A stretch of 64,000 nt of DNA. It comes from Tissierella sp. Its GTDB lineage: Bacteria; Bacillota; Clostridia; Tissierellales; Tissierellaceae. The notes under the pieces were generated by a model that saw nothing but the letters and a program-made list of their open reading frames with translations, was not told where the DNA came from and searched no databases. Made by a program: the position numbers and the translations under genes. The stretch's first letter is position 1; every line of letters starts with the position of its first letter. Shown here piece after piece: positions 6,511-14,944 of this stretch. The DNA lies in NCBI GenBank assembly GCA_012735585.1, contig JAAYGX010000124.1, positions 1-64,000 on the forward strand, read 5' to 3'.

Positions 6511-8070
6511 ATGGGAGATAAAATCATAGAATTAAAGAATATATCTAAACAATTCCCAGGAGTATTAGCCAATGATAATATAAATCTAGAAATTGATAAG
6601 GGCGAAATCCATGCTATCATAGGTGAAAATGGAGCAGGAAAGTCCACATTGATGAATACTCTATATGGACTATTTGAGCCAACATCAGGAGAAATATACA
6701 TTGATGGAAATAAGGTGAGATTTTTGAGCCCCTTGGATGCTATAAAACATAAAATAGGTATGGTTCATCAACATTTTATGCTGGTACCTTCTTTTACAGT
6801 GGCAGAAAATATAGTACTAGGAATTGAACCAAGAAAAAATAAACTTTTTATAAATAAAGATGAAGCCATAAAAATAACAGAAGATCTGTCAAAAACCTAC
6901 GGTCTGTATGTAGACCCAAGACAAAAAGTAGAGACTATATCTGTAGGTATCCAGCAAAGAATAGAAATACTAAAGGTTTTACATAAAGGTGCGGATATTT
7001 TAATATTAGATGAACCTACAGCAGTTTTAACACCACAAGAAACTCAGGAATTATTTTCAATAGTAAGAAATCTAGTAGATAATCTAGGAAAAACAGTAAT
7101 CATAATAACTCATAAACTACAGGAGGTACTACAACTTTCGGATAGGGTAAGTGTCATGCGTCAAGGAAAGATGATAGGTACCTTAAATACTAAAGAAGCC
7201 AACGAACAGATATTAGCAGAGATGATGGTAGGTAGAGAAGTATTATTTGATAAATTAGAAAGAAAAGAAGTACCCCATAAAGAAATATTAAAGGTTCAAA
7301 ATATAAAAGCAAAAGATAATAGAGGATTAATGATTATTAAAGATATATCATTAAACCTAAAATCCGGAGAGGTTTTAGGAATAGCAGGAATTGAAGGTAA
7401 TGGACAATCAGAATTAATAGAAGTGTTAACAGGACTAAGGTCTCTGGAAGATGGGGATATAATAGTCAATGATGTATCTCTAATCAATAGCACGCCAAAG
7501 GAGATAAGAAATGCTAGTATTGCCCATGTACCAGAAGATAGATTAGCCATGGGCCTATCTAAAGATGCCAGTATATATGAAAATATATTGATGGGTAGTC
7601 AATATAATGAGGAATATACCAAAATCAAGATTCAATTAAATAATAAAAAGATAAAAAAAAGGGCCAAAGATTTAATAAAAAAGTTCGATATAAGAACACC
7701 TTCAGAAGATGTACTAATAGGTAATCTATCTGGGGGGAATATGCAAAAAGTAGTTATAGCTAGGGAGTTTTCATTTAATACAGAAATATTAATCATAGCA
7801 CAGCCAACTAGAGGAGTAGATATTGGTGCTATTGAATTTATACATGAGCAAATCATAGAAAAAAGAAACCAAGGTGCAGCTATATTATTGGTTTCAGCGG
7901 ACTTGGATGAAATATTTAGATTGTCCGATAGAATACTAACCATATATGAAGGTCGTATTACAGGAGAGTTTAAACAGGGAGATATAACTAAGAAAGAAAT
8001 AGGCCTATATATGACTGGAAGAAATAAATCAGAATTGGGAGGTGGCATAGGTGAAGAAATTAATGGGTAA
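6511..8070 (+). CDS. nucleoside ABC transporter ATP-binding protein (two ATPase domains)
   Basis: A 519-residue fusion of two ABC ATPase domains. Domain 1 (about 1-240) has Walker A GENGAGKST, the signature VGIQQR and Walker B ILILDEPTAVLTP. Domain 2 (about 255-510) has a degenerate Walker A (GIEGNGQSEL), the signature LSGGNMQK and an unusual Walker B region IIAQPTRGVD. This asymmetric arrangement is typical of sugar/nucleoside importers of the RbsA/YufO type. It energises the two permeases that follow. The last 20 bases overlap the first permease gene, implying translational coupling. Confidence 0.95.
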   Translation: MGDKIIELKNISKQFPGVLANDNINLEIDKGEIHAIIGENGAGKSTLMNTLYGLFEPTSGEIYIDGNKVRFLSPLDAIKHKIGMVHQHFMLVPSFTVAENIVLGIEPRKNKLFINKDEAIKITEDLSKTYGLYVDPRQKVETISVGIQQRIEILKVLHKGADILILDEPTAVLTPQETQELFSIVRNLVDNLGKTVIIITHKLQEVLQLSDRVSVMRQGKMIGTLNTKEANEQILAEMMVGREVLFDKLERKEVPHKEILKVQNIKAKDNRGLMIIKDISLNLKSGEVLGIAGIEGNGQSELIEVLTGLRSLEDGDIIVNDVSLINSTPKEIRNASIAHVPEDRLAMGLSKDASIYENILMGSQYNEEYTKIKIQLNNKKIKKRAKDLIKKFDIRTPSEDVLIGNLSGGNMQKVVIAREFSFNTEILIIAQPTRGVDIGAIEFIHEQIIEKRNQGAAILLVSADLDEIFRLSDRILTIYEGRITGEFKQGDITKKEIGLYMTGRNKSELGGGIGEEING

Positions 8071-9133
8071 ACAAAGGTCGGAATACTTTATATCACTATT
8101 CCTATCCATATTCGCATCTTTATTAATTGGTGTATTGATAATGGTCATCAACGGAAAAAATCCAATAGTAGGATATTCTGCACTTGTTACAGGCTCCTTT
8201 GGTTCCACCTATAATATAGCAACAACCTTTGCTAAAACGGTGCCTCTAGTATTAACTGGACTTGGAACAGCTATAGCCTTTAGAGCCGGGATATTCAATG
8301 TAGGAGGAGAGGGACAACTATATCTAGGAGGGTTTGCAGCAGCCTATATAGGAATAACATTTACCAAACTTCCACCAATGATAGGGATACCTTTAGCAAT
8401 ATTGGCAGGTGCTGTAGCAGGTGCAGCTTATGGATACATACCTGCCATATTAAAAGTAAAGTATAAGGTAGATGAAGTAATTACAACAATAATGCTAAAC
8501 ACTGTAGCTGCATTATTTACAGGATATTTAGTAAATCATCCCTTTGCCACAACTCAAGGAAAAATGGGAGCAACAGAAATCATTGCTGAGCAGTATCAGT
8601 TTAGCAAACTAATCAAACTTTCAACACTAAATACTAGTATATTCTATATGGCAGCCATAGCACTTATAATCTATTATCTAATGGAGAAAACCTCCTTTGG
8701 ATATGAGCTTAAGATGACAGGACAAAATAGTCAATTTGCCAGATATGGCGGTATTAACGACAAAAAACAAATGATTGTTGCCATGTTAATCTCTGGTGGA
8801 CTCTGTGGTATGGCAGGAGTGTTTGAGGTATTAGGGGTGCACTATAGGTTCTTACAAAACATATCACCAGGATATGCCTTTGATGGAATGTTAATAGCAT
8901 TAATAGTTAAAAATAATCCAATTGGAATTATTCTAATGTCTATATTCTTTGGTGCATTAAAAACAGGATCTATATCCATGGAAAATGCTACAGGAATACC
9001 ATCGGAGTTGGTATTGGTGATTCAATCCATAATCATTTTATTTATAGCTGGTGAAGCAGGATTTAAAAATATATACAAGAATTGGCGTCTGAAAAAGAGT
9101 AGTGAAAGAAAGGTAGGTGAAGAAAATGCTTAG
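8051..9133 (+). CDS. nucleoside ABC transporter permease 1 (YufP-like)
   Basis: A 360-residue membrane protein of the BPD_transp_2 family, with about ten hydrophobic segments and the conserved loop AFRAGIFNVGGEGQLYLGG that is characteristic of BMP-family importers. The long N-terminal region before it and the larger size mark it as the first of the permease pair. The GTG at 8051 follows GGAGGTGG. It overlaps the ATPase gene by 20 bases and the next permease by 8 at most. It forms the membrane channel with the following gene product. Confidence 0.93.
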   Translation: MKKLMGKQRSEYFISLFLSIFASLLIGVLIMVINGKNPIVGYSALVTGSFGSTYNIATTFAKTVPLVLTGLGTAIAFRAGIFNVGGEGQLYLGGFAAAYIGITFTKLPPMIGIPLAILAGAVAGAAYGYIPAILKVKYKVDEVITTIMLNTVAALFTGYLVNHPFATTQGKMGATEIIAEQYQFSKLIKLSTLNTSIFYMAAIALIIYYLMEKTSFGYELKMTGQNSQFARYGGINDKKQMIVAMLISGGLCGMAGVFEVLGVHYRFLQNISPGYAFDGMLIALIVKNNPIGIILMSIFFGALKTGSISMENATGIPSELVLVIQSIIILFIAGEAGFKNIYKNWRLKKSSERKVGEENA

Positions 9134-10052
9134 GGAATTATTTAGTTTAGCACTGATACAACATACAATACGAACAGCAACACCTTTAATATTAGCAGCC
9201 TTGGGAGGATTGTTAACTCAACAGGCAGGTATATTAAACATAGGTATGGAAGGTATGATTTTATTAGGAGCATTCTTTGGAGTGGTAGGTAGCTATTTCT
9301 TAGGAAGTTCCCTTGCGGGGGTAGGCCTTGCCATATTAGTAGGTGTATTAATAGGACTGATCTTTGGATTTTTTGTAATAGATTTAAAATCAGATGAATT
9401 CATCATAGGTATCGCTATTAATATATTCGCAGGTGGACTAACAGTATTCTTACTAAGAAGTATATTTGGAGTAAAAGGAGCATTTTCTTCCCCGGGAATA
9501 ATCCCATTACCTAGGATAAGCATACCTTTCCTAGAGAATATATCGTTCTTAGACACTATATTTAACAATCATTCAATATTTGTATATTTAAGTTGGATAT
9601 TCGTAGTGCTAGTATATACCTTTTTATACAAAACGCCACAGGGAACGTGGCTAATAGCATCAGGTGAATATCCTCAAGCTCTAGAAACAGCAGGCATTAG
9701 TCCAAGAAAGATGAAATATATAAGTTCTGTAGCTTGTGGAGTATTTTGCGGAATGGCGGGATCCCATCTATCTCTTGGATATCTAACCCTATTTACAGAA
9801 AATATGAGTGCCAATAGGGGGTTTATAGCCTTAGCAGCTATAATATTTGGTAAATCTAATCCAATAAAAACATTAATAGCGGCTTTACTGTTTGGATTCT
9901 TTGATGCCTTGGGAATGAGGCTACAGGTAGTAGGAGTACCATCCCAATTCACACAGATGGTTCCTTATCTAGCTACTATACTTGCCCTATTTATAGTAAC
10001 TAAGAGACAAATGGATAAATCTAAAAAAGGAGCAATAGAAATCAATGAATAA
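9126..10052 (+). CDS. nucleoside ABC transporter permease 2 (YufQ-like)
   Basis: A 308-residue integral membrane protein, partner of the preceding permease. The diagnostic loop is QQAGILNIGMEGMILLGAF near residue 30, and many hydrophobic segments follow. I chose ATG 9126 over GTG 9117 because AGGTGA lies at good spacing before the ATG. The gene overlaps the next coding region by 8 bases, so the flavoprotein is made from the same message. Confidence 0.93.
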   Translation: MLRELFSLALIQHTIRTATPLILAALGGLLTQQAGILNIGMEGMILLGAFFGVVGSYFLGSSLAGVGLAILVGVLIGLIFGFFVIDLKSDEFIIGIAINIFAGGLTVFLLRSIFGVKGAFSSPGIIPLPRISIPFLENISFLDTIFNNHSIFVYLSWIFVVLVYTFLYKTPQGTWLIASGEYPQALETAGISPRKMKYISSVACGVFCGMAGSHLSLGYLTLFTENMSANRGFIALAAIIFGKSNPIKTLIAALLFGFFDALGMRLQVVGVPSQFTQMVPYLATILALFIVTKRQMDKSKKGAIEINE

Positions 10053-11367
10053 AACATATGATGCAATAGTAATAGGTGGTGGAGTAGCTGGATACTATTG
10101 TGCCAGAGCCTTAAGGCAAGGTGGTCAATCAGTAGCATTAATAGAAAAGAATTCATTAGGAGGCACCTCACTAATATCTGGAGCATTACCAGTGAAGAAA
10201 ATCCTAGATAGTTTCAAAAATAATAAAGGGAACAAAGAAGAAATCAGAAAGAGTCTTCTCGATACTTGGGATAAAAATTTAAAGGAATTAAGCAAAAGAA
10301 TTATAAATAACCTAATGGACTTAGGAATTGATATCTATTACGGCAATGGGGAGTTCCTAGATTCTAAAACCTATGAGATAAATGAAGATATCTTAAATAC
10401 TCAGTACTTTGTTATAGCTACTGGTACAGAGGCAGCTAGTACACCAAATTTTGTAATAGACAATAAAAATATTATAACCCATAAAGAAGCCATAGACATA
10501 AAAAAACTACCTGGTAAAATAGCAATACTGGGTGGGAATGTGGAAGGTGTAGAGTTTGCAGCACTATATGCGGAAATGGGTGTTGATGTTGTACTTATAG
10601 AAATGGAGAATAATATATTATTTGAAAATGATAGGGACCTGGTGGAGCCAATAGAAAACTATCTAAAATCCCTAGGAGTTATGATGATAACAGGTGTAAG
10701 AGCCAAAGAAGCAGAAATTAATAAAGATAGCCTTACAATTATCCTAGAAAATGGTCAAAAAATTTCATGTGACAAAGCTCTAACCACATTCTTAAGAAAA
10801 CCTAACTTTCCCAAGGGAATAGAAAACACTAAAATCAAAGTAGATAAAAAGAAAGTTCTAGTCGATGAAAATTTAGAAACCCATGAGAAGGGCATCTTCG
10901 CCATAGGTGATATTAATGGAGTCTTAGGTATGGGACATGTAGCCATACGTCAAGGACTGGCTGTAGCCAACCAAATATTAAATAAGCCCAAAATTAATTT
11001 AGACTATAACTTACTTCCAAGGGCAGTATTTACAATACCCGAAATGGCTGGAGTAGGAAGCCAAGAATGGGAACTTATAAATGGCAATATACCATATAAG
11101 GTTGGAAAATCCTTATTCCAAAAAACTTGGAGAGGATGGGCTAACGAATCCAAGGGATTTGTGAAGGTACTCCTGGGAAAAAATAATGATCTTCTTGGAA
11201 TATGGATGGTAGGAGAAAATGTATCGGAATATATAGGATTATTGGGTATGGTAATTAAAGAAAAAAGAACAGCAGACGATTTAATATCAAATTTAATTAT
11301 TCATCCTAGTCTATCTGAAGCAATATTTGAAGCAGCCATTCAAGCAAAAAAGAAGGTGATAAAATGA
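10045..11367 (+). CDS. class I disulfide-reductase-fold flavoprotein lacking redox cysteines
   Basis: A 440-residue FAD/NAD(P)H protein with the architecture of dihydrolipoamide dehydrogenase: FAD motif GGGVAGYYCA (residues 11-20), a central NAD(P)H-binding motif (GGNVEGVEFAALYAE), the second FAD motif AIGDINGV and a C-terminal dimerisation domain retaining HPSLSE. The position of the active disulfide, normally GGTCxxxGCxPSK, reads GGTSLISGALPVK, so both cysteines are replaced (Ser42, Ala47). It therefore cannot do disulfide chemistry and is more likely a NAD(P)H oxidase, quinone or small-molecule reductase, or has another role. It is coupled by overlap to the permease before it and the nucleoside phosphorylase after it. 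No function for such a protein in nucleoside use is known to me. Confidence 0.85.
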   Translation: MNKTYDAIVIGGGVAGYYCARALRQGGQSVALIEKNSLGGTSLISGALPVKKILDSFKNNKGNKEEIRKSLLDTWDKNLKELSKRIINNLMDLGIDIYYGNGEFLDSKTYEINEDILNTQYFVIATGTEAASTPNFVIDNKNIITHKEAIDIKKLPGKIAILGGNVEGVEFAALYAEMGVDVVLIEMENNILFENDRDLVEPIENYLKSLGVMMITGVRAKEAEINKDSLTIILENGQKISCDKALTTFLRKPNFPKGIENTKIKVDKKKVLVDENLETHEKGIFAIGDINGVLGMGHVAIRQGLAVANQILNKPKINLDYNLLPRAVFTIPEMAGVGSQEWELINGNIPYKVGKSLFQKTWRGWANESKGFVKVLLGKNNDLLGIWMVGENVSEYIGLLGMVIKEKRTADDLISNLIIHPSLSEAIFEAAIQAKKKVIK

Positions 11368-12104
11368 TACAACCTCACATACTATGTGAACCGGGAGAAA
11401 TTTCAGAGTATGTAATTCTAGTAGGAGATCCAGGAAGGGTTCTACGTGTAGGTCAAGCCTTAGATAGCTATGATGAAATAGCTTATAATAGGGAATTTAG
11501 ATCAATTAAAGGCCAATATAAAGGGGTAACCATTACAATAACTTCGACAGGAATAGGAGGTCCCTCAGCCGCCATAGCACTAGAAGAGTTAATAACTTGT
11601 GGAGGAAAGTACTTCATTAGAGTAGGTTCCGGTGGTGCAGTTCAATCTAATATTAAATTAGGAGAATTAGTAATATCCTCAGGGGCAGTAAGAGAAGATG
11701 GGGCCTCAAATATGTATATAGATAAAAGTTATCCGGCAGTTCCTGATTTGATATTAACTAATAAAGTTATTTCTACTTGCCAAGAATTAAAATATGAATA
11801 TCATTTAGGATTAGTAAGAAGCCATGACTCTTTTTACATAGATGAAGAAGATGATGTAATGGAATACTGGAATAAACGAAATATCCTGTCCTCAGATATG
11901 GAAACATCAACAATATTTGTTCTAGGACAATTAAGAGATGTAAAGGTAGCCAGTATATTAAATACAGTTGTAGAATACAAAGAAAACACAAAAGTAGGTA
12001 TAGGAAACTATGTAGGAGAATCACTAGGAACAGTAGAAGGTGAAAAAAGAGAGATATATCTAGCTTTAGAAACATATTATAAAATTTATAATGAAGTAAA
12101 ATGA
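11364..12104 (+). CDS. nucleoside phosphorylase (uridine/purine nucleoside phosphorylase family)
   Basis: A 246-residue NP-I family enzyme that cleaves a nucleoside with phosphate to base and (deoxy)ribose 1-phosphate. Visible features are VGDPGRV at the N terminus (phosphate-binding glycine-rich loop), STGIGGPSAA, the RVGSGGAVQ segment and the DMETSTIF ribose-binding glutamate motif. The overall pattern is closest to uridine phosphorylase or broad nucleoside phosphorylases; base preference cannot be read from the sequence. Its start codon overlaps the stop of the flavoprotein gene by 4 bases (ATGA). It completes the logic of the operon: import, then phosphorolysis. Confidence 0.9.
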   Translation: MIQPHILCEPGEISEYVILVGDPGRVLRVGQALDSYDEIAYNREFRSIKGQYKGVTITITSTGIGGPSAAIALEELITCGGKYFIRVGSGGAVQSNIKLGELVISSGAVREDGASNMYIDKSYPAVPDLILTNKVISTCQELKYEYHLGLVRSHDSFYIDEEDDVMEYWNKRNILSSDMETSTIFVLGQLRDVKVASILNTVVEYKENTKVGIGNYVGESLGTVEGEKREIYLALETYYKIYNEVK

Positions 12105-12187
12105 TTTTTTACTTTTGAGTTGATTTTAACTATGGACTTCCAATTGTGAATTTGAATAAAAAATTAATACGTTTATGAATGAAAGAG

Positions 12188-12222
12188 AACTCGAGGTATG
12201 TTTAGTAACCTTGAGTTTTTTT
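12188..12222 (+). terminator. terminator of the nucleoside operon
   Basis: AACTCGAGGT (12188-12197) pairs with ACCTTGAGTT (12208-12217) with one G-T pair, followed by seven T. The rest of the gap to 12324 is A/T-rich and shows a possible TATAAT at 12290. Confidence 0.88.
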
Positions 12223-12323
12223 ACTTTTTCACACTTTGTCTTAAATTTTATCACAGGAAAACTTTGGTACTATATTTAATTCAATAATATATAATACTAA
12301 TTAAAGAACAAGAGGTGAATAAA

Positions 12324-13340
12324 ATGAAAATAACAGTAATAGGTGCGGGGAACTCAGGTCTAGCTATGGCAGCCCATTTGAGTAGTGAAGGCCACAAAGT
12401 AACCCTATGGAATCGCTCAAGATCAACAATAGAAAAATTAATTAAGACTCATATTGTTAATTGCGATGGTATGATAAAAGGTGAGATAAATATAGATGTA
12501 GTTACTGATGATATGAAAAAAGCGGTAGAAGATCCAGACTTAATATTGGTGACGACACCAGCCAGTTCACATAAGGATATAGCAAAGAATATTGCAGAAA
12601 ATATTAACAAAGAAACTTTAATAGTACTAAATCCAGGTCGAACTTTTGGTGCCTTAGAGTTTAAAAAAATTTATGATGAACATAATACAACATTTGAACA
12701 AGATATTGGAGAAACTCAAACGATTATTTACACTTGTAGAAAAGCAGAAGAAGATTTTGTTAGTATTTTATCTTTTAAATCCGATGTATTGATATCTACT
12801 TTTGATGCCAGAAGGAATAAAGAAATAATTGCCAAATTACCTAAATGTATTCAAGAATATTTCAAACCAGCCCAATCCTTAATTGAAACTTCTATTGGCA
12901 ATATCGGTATGGTACTTCATGTAGCGCCCTTATTATTAAATACCGGCTGGACAGAAAATACATCAAATATTTATAAGCACTATTATGATGGAATTACGCC
13001 AACAATAGCTAATTTCATAGAAAAGATTGATGAAGAGCGAGTAGCTATATCGGAGGCATTGGGATTTAAAGTAGAAACTACAAAGGATTGGCTTATTAGA
13101 ACATATCATGTAGAAGGCGATAGTTTATATGAATGTATCCAAAACAATGAAGCCTATCGGACAATAGATGCTCCAGAATCTTTAAAGCATAGATATATAT
13201 TCGAAGATGTGCCTTGTGGATTGGTTCCAATAGAGTCCGTAGGATTAAAGTTAGGGTTGGATATGTCCTATACCACTTTGATCATAGATTTGGCATGTAA
13301 ATTGTTAGACACAGATTTTAGAAAAATTGGCAGGACCTAG
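12324..13340 (+). CDS. NAD/NADP octopine/nopaline (opine) dehydrogenase family protein
   Basis: A 338-residue cytoplasmic oxidoreductase. The N terminus is a Rossmann domain with GAGNSGLAMAAHLSSEGHKV, and the C-terminal part (about 180-330) is the all-helical octopine dehydrogenase domain with HVAPLLLNTGW and the histidine/aspartate region YHVEGDSLYECI. Family members reductively condense an amino acid with a 2-oxo acid or run the reverse reaction; some clostridial relatives feed amino-acid derived metabolism. No amino-acid or transport gene is adjacent, so the substrate is open. ATG 12324 follows AGAGGTGA; the upstream GTG would overlap the ribosome site. Confidence 0.88.
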   Translation: MKITVIGAGNSGLAMAAHLSSEGHKVTLWNRSRSTIEKLIKTHIVNCDGMIKGEINIDVVTDDMKKAVEDPDLILVTTPASSHKDIAKNIAENINKETLIVLNPGRTFGALEFKKIYDEHNTTFEQDIGETQTIIYTCRKAEEDFVSILSFKSDVLISTFDARRNKEIIAKLPKCIQEYFKPAQSLIETSIGNIGMVLHVAPLLLNTGWTENTSNIYKHYYDGITPTIANFIEKIDEERVAISEALGFKVETTKDWLIRTYHVEGDSLYECIQNNEAYRTIDAPESLKHRYIFEDVPCGLVPIESVGLKLGLDMSYTTLIIDLACKLLDTDFRKIGRT

Positions 13341-13361
13341 GTCATTTTAACTAAGATTTTT

Positions 13362-13380
13362 CCATTACATCTTTGTCAGT
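13362..13380 (+). repeat. 19-bp copy of a DUF401 coding segment
   Basis: Nineteen bases here equal 17434-17452 inside the DUF401 permease gene downstream. In one frame both read P-L-H-L-C-Q, the conserved C-terminal motif of that family. The match does not extend far. It may be a remnant of a lost paralogue or chance. Confidence 0.4.
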
Positions 13381-13516
13381 CATTATTAAAAAAATCCACT
13401 TCCGCAGGTGCTTTTACATCTACTTTCCATATGATGCCATATATTTCAAATTAGGCTTACTTTCTTTCTTAAAGTAGCCTTCCTGAATAAATGGACATGC
13501 TTATAATACCTCCTCC
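13380..13516 (-). pseudogene. possible decayed small gene, minus strand
   Basis: Reading leftward, a strong GGAGGAGG (13509-13516) precedes ATG at 13498, but that frame stops after nine codons. A second frame just inside reads CPFIQEGYFKKESK and a third reads YGIIWKVDVKAPAEVDFF, ending at TGA 13380-13382. A good ribosome site followed by protein-like stretches spread over several frames suggests a small gene with frameshifts. I do not recognise the protein. The inverted repeat 13453-13480 lies inside. The rest of the 355-base gap from 13341 holds the GntR promoter at 13620 and nothing else I can name. Confidence 0.35.
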
Positions 13517-13619
13517 ATTTTAATTAATTTTAAGAATATCTTAACATGAGAACTAACAATAATCCATAGAGCTATCAGATAAATGAGACAATAAAAATTA
13601 TAAAAAATAAAAACATTTC

Positions 13620-13670
13620 TTGACAAGGAAAGCATGGCTGGTTATACTGTTTATAATGAATATAAACAGT
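13620..13670 (+). promoter_or_regulatory. promoter and operator of the GntR/ABC operon
   Basis: TTGACA (13620-13625), a 17-base spacer and TATACT (13643-13648) form a near-consensus promoter. A perfect inverted repeat ACTGTTTATA-N5-TATAAACAGT (13646-13670) overlaps the -10 box and the transcript start. This is the expected placement of an autorepressing YtrA-type GntR operator. Confidence 0.85.
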
Positions 13671-13695
13671 TAATAAAAAAAGGAGGTGCCCATTT

Positions 13696-14070
13696 GTGAG
13701 AATTATCATTACCAATTCATCTAATGAACCTATTTATGAACAGATTATAAATCAAATAAAGGCATTGATTCTTAAGGGTGAATTAAAAGAAGGGCAGCTT
13801 TTACCATCCATAAGGGGGTTGGCAAAGGATTTACAAATTTCTGTTATAACAACGAAACGGGCCTATGATGAATTGGAGAAGAAAGGTTTTGTAGAAGTTA
13901 TACCTGGGAAAGGCTCCTATGTGGCCCCCCAAAACACAGAATTACTGAAAGAACAAAAAATTAAAATTATTGAAGCTAAATTAAATGAAATTGTTGAAGA
14001 AAGTAAATTACTTGGGTTTACCTTTGAAGATGTCAATAGTATGCTAAAAATATTATTTGAGGAGGAGTAG
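13696..14070 (+). CDS. GntR family (YtrA subfamily) transcription regulator
   Basis: A 124-residue repressor: a winged helix-turn-helix at residues 8-75 (EPIYEQIINQIKALI, LPSIRGLAKDLQISVITTKRAYDELEKKG, GKGSYVA) followed by a short helical tail of about 45 residues and no large ligand domain. That small C-terminal dimerisation tail marks the YtrA subfamily, which regulates adjacent ABC transporters. GTG start after AAAGGAGGTG. It is the first gene of the ABC operon, with a perfect palindrome over its own promoter, so negative autoregulation is likely. The inducer may be a cell-wall-active compound, as in some relatives; that is inference. Confidence 0.93.
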   Translation: MRIIITNSSNEPIYEQIINQIKALILKGELKEGQLLPSIRGLAKDLQISVITTKRAYDELEKKGFVEVIPGKGSYVAPQNTELLKEQKIKIIEAKLNEIVEESKLLGFTFEDVNSMLKILFEEE

Positions 14071-14071
14071 T

Positions 14072-14944
14072 ATGGACTATATATTAGAAGTAGATCAACT
14101 ATCTAGAAGATTAGATAATTTTCGACTAAAGGATATCTCCTTTAAATTAAAACCAGGTTATATTATGGGTTTTATAGGGGCAAATGGCTCCGGTAAGACT
14201 ACCACTATAAAATTAATCATGAATCTTATAAGAAAAGATTCTGGTTCAATTAAGATTTTTGGCAAGGACAATATACAATTTGAAAAGGAAGTAAAGGATA
14301 GAATTGGATTTGTATATGATGATTTGTATTTTTTCGAAAATTTGTCCATTGAAGAGATGAAGGACACGATTGCTCCATTTTATAGTAAATGGGATGATGA
14401 GTTGTTCCATAAATACCTAAATGAATTTGGTTTATATGAAGGTATGATTATAAAAGAATTATCTAAAGGAATGAAAATGAAATTCTCTTTAAGTCTAGCT
14501 TTATCTCACCATGCTGATTTTATAATAATGGATGAGCCCACTGCAGGACTGGATCCTATAGTTCGAAGGGAATTATTGGATATTTTATATGATATTATTC
14601 AAGATGAAAAGAAGGCTATATTTTTTTCCACCCATATTACCGCTGATTTGGAGAAAATAGCAGACTATATCACTTTTATTGATAGAGGGAAAATGGTATT
14701 TTCTAAGTCTATTGAAGAAATTTTTGATACATACAAGCTGGTTAAGGGAGATCCCTTACTTATAGAGCAAATAAACAAAGAAGAATTTATAGGATTAAGA
14801 GAGCACAATGTAGGTTTTGAAGGATTAGTATATAAGGATGTTATAGATAAGATAAATAACAAAGGTATAGTAATTGAAAAGCCAAGCCTTGAAGATATCA
14901 TGTACTATCATATAAAGGGGAATAAAAATGTTAAAACTACTTAA
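14072..14944 (+). CDS. ABC transporter ATP-binding protein (YtrB-type)
   Basis: A 290-residue ATPase: Walker A GANGSGKTT (about residue 35), Q-loop region, signature in the form ELSKGMKMKFSLSLAL, Walker B FIIMDEPTAGLDP and the switch histidine in FFSTHITADL. A C-terminal extension of about 75 residues follows, common in YtrB/BcrA-type exporters. The ATG at 14072 follows GAGGAGGAG, which is the end of the gntR gene, so the two are translationally linked. It overlaps the next permease gene by 17 bases. Export or membrane-stress defence is the usual role of such operons. Confidence 0.93.
   Translation: MDYILEVDQLSRRLDNFRLKDISFKLKPGYIMGFIGANGSGKTTTIKLIMNLIRKDSGSIKIFGKDNIQFEKEVKDRIGFVYDDLYFFENLSIEEMKDTIAPFYSKWDDELFHKYLNEFGLYEGMIIKELSKGMKMKFSLSLALSHHADFIIMDEPTAGLDPIVRRELLDILYDIIQDEKKAIFFSTHITADLEKIADYITFIDRGKMVFSKSIEEIFDTYKLVKGDPLLIEQINKEEFIGLREHNVGFEGLVYKDVIDKINNKGIVIEKPSLEDIMYYHIKGNKNVKTT

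Noticed and set aside
10045-11367. Dihydrolipoamide dehydrogenase of a 2-oxoacid or glycine cleavage complex
   Set aside because: Both active-site cysteines are missing and no complex subunits are adjacent.
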